The notes beneath the pieces were generated by a model. The model was not told the origin of the DNA and did not search any database. It saw only the letters and a list, made by a program, of their open reading frames with translations. 64,000 nt of DNA, taken from positions 1,860,001 to 1,924,000 of the forward strand of contig CAVPQI010000001.1 of NCBI GenBank assembly GCA_963707515.1, read 5' to 3'. This DNA comes from Sva-07 sp963707515. GTDB lineage: Bacteria; Actinomycetota; Acidimicrobiia; Acidimicrobiales; Ilumatobacteraceae. A program made the translations under genes and the position numbers. Positions within the stretch are counted from its first letter, which is position 1. Each line of letters begins with the position of its first letter. This document shows, piece after piece, positions 62,102 to 64,000 of this stretch.

Positions 62102-62492
62102 GCTGTATCGATTGTCGGGGGCTCACAGCGAGCGCTCACACTGCACGCCTGGCCGCCCCCGACGCCACGCTCGACGCTGGCGCTTCCCTCGCCGGCCGCC
62201 ACCACCACCGCCAACCCACCGCAAGCGCTCACACTGCACGACTGGCCGCCCCGGCGGGCCTGGGGACGCGCCGTCGGACGCGCGCTGGACAACGGGGGCG
62301 CGACCGGTGGACAGCGCCAGCTTGTCCACTGGATCACATCGGTGGCATTCGCGACCTGGGGACCGAGGCGGCATCCCGTGTGGACGCGAATGACGGCCCT
62401 ACGCTGCGTGGACGCGTGGTCATCCCCAATCCACAGCACCTACTACTGACATTGATCATTGAGACAACTCTTCATGAGGAGAAGTGCGGACC
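62102..62492. other. dnaA-dnaN intergenic region, candidate oriC
   Basis: 390 bp. TTGTCCACT at 62322-62330 and degenerate TGGAC boxes near 62284, 62307, 62379 and 62405, plus AATCCACAG near 62428. An AT-rich stretch follows at 62441-62477 (ACTACTGACATTGATCATTG). A 30-bp direct repeat occupies the left part. Standard actinobacterial origin position, but boxes are weaker than those by parB. Confidence 0.5.
62131..62253. repeat. 30-bp direct repeat in the dnaA-dnaN gap
   Basis: AGCGCTCACACTGCACG + (C or A)CTGGCCGCCCC at 62131-62160 and 62224-62253, 28 of 30 identical, separated by 63 bp that include a copy of the CGCTGGCGCTTCCCTCGCCGG motif. Confidence 0.9.
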
Positions 62493-63587
62493 GTGAAGTT
62501 TCGTTGCGAACGTGATGTCCTTGCCGAGGCGCTCGGCGCCGCCGGCCGTGCGGCGACGAACCGCAGCGGCACCCTGCCGGTGCTGCAGGGCGTCCGCATG
62601 GAGGTCGCCGGGGACACGCTGACGGTCACCGGCACCGACCTCGAGCTGACGATCCGTCTGTCGGTCGAGGTCGGCGGCGAGCGCGACGGTGCCGCCGTCG
62701 TCCGCGCCCGTCTGGTGAGCGACATCGTCAAGTCGCTGCCCGCCGGTGCCGTGTCGGTCGAGCTGCGCGACGACGAACTGTCGATCAGCGCGGGTCGTTC
62801 GCAGTTCTCGGTGCGTCCGTTGTCGCTCGATGACTACCCGGTGCTGAGCACGCCGTCGGCCGATGCGGTGACGCTGCCGGCGAGCGACCTCGCCGACGCC
62901 CTGCGTCAGGTGGTGCGTGCGGCTTCCACCGACGACGCCCGCGCCGTGCTCACCGGGGTGCTGCTCGCCGCCGACGACGACGGGCTGCGCATGGTGGCCA
63001 CCGACTCGTACCGCCTCGCCGTGCGCGACCTGCCGAACACGGCCGTGCTCTCGTCGGGCCAGAAGGTGCTGATCCCCGGACGTGCGCTGAGTGAGCTGCA
63101 GCGGCTGATGGGCGACGTCGACGCGTTGAGCGTCCGCCTCGGCGACCGCGAGGCGACGTTCGAGGCCGGCGGCACCATGTTGTCGACACGGCTGATCGAG
63201 GGTGAGTTCCCGAACTACCGCAACCTCGTGCCGACGAGCTACCCGAACCTGCTGACCGTGAGCAAGGCAGAGATGGTCGAAGCGATTCGACGGGTCAAGA
63301 TCCTCGCCGTCGACTCCACCCCGGTGCGCCTGACGCTCGGCGGCCCGACGGTGCAGCTAACCGCCATCGACCAGGACCTCGGCAACGCTGCCGAGGAAGT
63401 CGACGCGACCTACGAGGGCGAGCCGATGACGATCGCCTTCAACCCGGACTACCTGGCGTCGGGCATCGACGCCATCGACAGCGACGAGGTCACCTTGTCG
63501 ACGATGGACCCGATGAAGCCCGCCGTCCTGCGCGGCGTCGGTCGCGACGACTACCTGTACCTGTTGATGCCCGTTCGCGTGCCGTAA
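62493..63587 (+). CDS. dnaN: DNA polymerase III beta sliding clamp
   Basis: 364 residues. Three tandem clamp domains: MKFRCERDVLAEALGAAGRAATNRSGT..., then LPASDLADALRQVVRAASTDDARAVLTGVLL and SYPNLLTVSKAEMVEAIRRVKILA, ending YLLMPVRVP, which contains the hydrophobic-pocket MPVR tail. GTG 62493 (first residue of KFRCERD homology) has AGGAG upstream; GTG 62484 sits against that site and is less likely. Confidence 0.96.
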   Translation: MKFRCERDVLAEALGAAGRAATNRSGTLPVLQGVRMEVAGDTLTVTGTDLELTIRLSVEVGGERDGAAVVRARLVSDIVKSLPAGAVSVELRDDELSISAGRSQFSVRPLSLDDYPVLSTPSADAVTLPASDLADALRQVVRAASTDDARAVLTGVLLAADDDGLRMVATDSYRLAVRDLPNTAVLSSGQKVLIPGRALSELQRLMGDVDALSVRLGDREATFEAGGTMLSTRLIEGEFPNYRNLVPTSYPNLLTVSKAEMVEAIRRVKILAVDSTPVRLTLGGPTVQLTAIDQDLGNAAEEVDATYEGEPMTIAFNPDYLASGIDAIDSDEVTLSTMDPMKPAVLRGVGRDDYLYLLMPVRVP

Positions 63588-63592
63588 TCCCC

Positions 63593-63697
63593 GTCGAGGC
63601 CTCGGAGCGGATCGGTGGTGTTCATGGCTGGTCGGCCTCGTTACGCCTTGTCGAGGCCTCGGAGCGGATCGGTGCGGTTCATGGCTGGTCGGCCTCG
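63593..63697. repeat. 48-bp direct repeat between dnaN and recF
   Basis: Copies at 63593-63640 and 63650-63697 match at 46 of 48 positions; each starts GTCGAGGCCTCGGAGCGGAT and contains an internal GAGGCCTC palindrome and ends GGTCGGCCTCG. Non-coding; followed by another copy of CGCTGGCGCTT-TCCCTCGCCGG at about 63711-63732. Confidence 0.9.
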
Positions 63698-63745
63698 ACG
63701 CCAGGCTCGGCCGCTGGCGCTTTCCCTCGCCGGCGCCTGCCCGGG

Positions 63746-63783
63746 TAACGAACGTTCGGGGACGGGGCCCGAGCGTTCGTTTG
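63746..63783. repeat. Copy C of the CGTTCG palindrome, terminator-like
   Basis: AACGAACGTTCGGG pairs with CCCGAGCGTTCGTT, followed by TT. Strongest of the three copies, 27 bp before recF; in this position it would end the dnaN transcript. Confidence 0.75.
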
Positions 63784-63809
63784 TCCGTCAGCAGAATCGG
63801 CCCTGCCGA

Positions 63810-64000
63810 TGATCGTCGATCACCTGGAGTTGGTCGACTTCCGCAACTACGAGCGGGGTGCGTTCGACCTGACCGCCGGGACGACGGTAGTGATCGGTGA
63901 CAACGGGCAGGGCAAGACGAACCTTGCCGAGGCGATGGCGTTCCTCGCCTCGCTGACCAGCTTCCGGGGCGCCCCGACCGACGCCCTCGTCCGCGTCGGT
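63810..64000 (+). CDS. recF: DNA replication and repair protein RecF, cut by window end
   Basis: First 64 residues only. HLELVDFRNYERGAFDLTAG followed by Walker A VVIGDNGQGKTNLAEAMAFLASL and SFRGA, the start of a RecF/SMC-like ATPase. ATG chosen at the family start. Position after dnaN agrees with the conserved order. Confidence 0.95.

Overview
The window is about 70% GC and reads as the chromosomal origin region of a high-GC actinobacterium, most likely class Acidimicrobiia (Ilumatobacter-like). The lineage is an inference from three things. The right half keeps the actinobacterial origin order: CCA-adding enzyme, DUF6049 protein, kinase at the MviN position, ECF sigma and anti-sigma, trxB, trxA, CwlM-like protein, parB, parA, rsmG, khpB/jag, yidC, yidD, rnpA, rpmH, dnaA, dnaN, recF. 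A MenJ-type menaquinone reductase and an F420-type luciferase-like oxidoreductase are present. Many genes look leaderless. I see no tRNA, rRNA, transposase, prophage or CRISPR array.

Left part (1-23200): trehalose-phosphate synthase cut by the window edge; a 2-hydroxyacid dehydrogenase next to a class III aminotransferase; nitronate monooxygenase; an ECF sigma factor translationally coupled to a VOC-domain protein with a repetitive linker; a NarL-type two-component pair; a lipoprotein; MenJ; amidase plus LLM oxidoreductase; a four-gene ABC-2 exporter operon; an MMPL/RND transporter; ketoacyl-ACP synthase III; and EngB.

Middle (23200-39800): an amidohydrolase, a PH-domain protein, TrmB, an MFS exporter, purE-purK, a membrane protein combining a kinase-like region with a UPF0104 flippase-like domain, two PLP enzymes divergent across 35 bp, and the operon rpsF-ssb-rpsR-rplI followed by dnaB. 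Next to it lie a DUF192 lipoprotein and a DUF5318 protein.

Right part (39800-64000): a PAS-GGDEF-EAL protein, the CCA-adding enzyme, GNAT, DUF6049, DegV, a Ser/Thr kinase, sigma/anti-sigma, the thioredoxin system and the cell-wall/segregation/replication block. Three parS sites sit upstream of parA. DnaA-box clusters lie upstream of dnaA, between dnaA and dnaN, upstream of dnaB and, most strikingly, between the CwlM-like gene and parB beside three 23-bp direct repeats.

Three window-wide patterns stand out. First, seven otherwise conserved genes carry single-base frameshifts (eight in total, both signs), which points to indel errors in the assembly. Second, at least 15 genes have a TANNNT-like element 6-8 nt before the start codon, the signature of leaderless transcription. 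Third, several intergenic spaces carry related palindromes or short repeats that behave like REP elements or terminators. I did not find a new defence or biosynthetic system. The most unusual candidates are the DnaA-box plus direct-repeat locus, the kinase at the MurJ/MviN position and the pseudokinase-flippase fusion.
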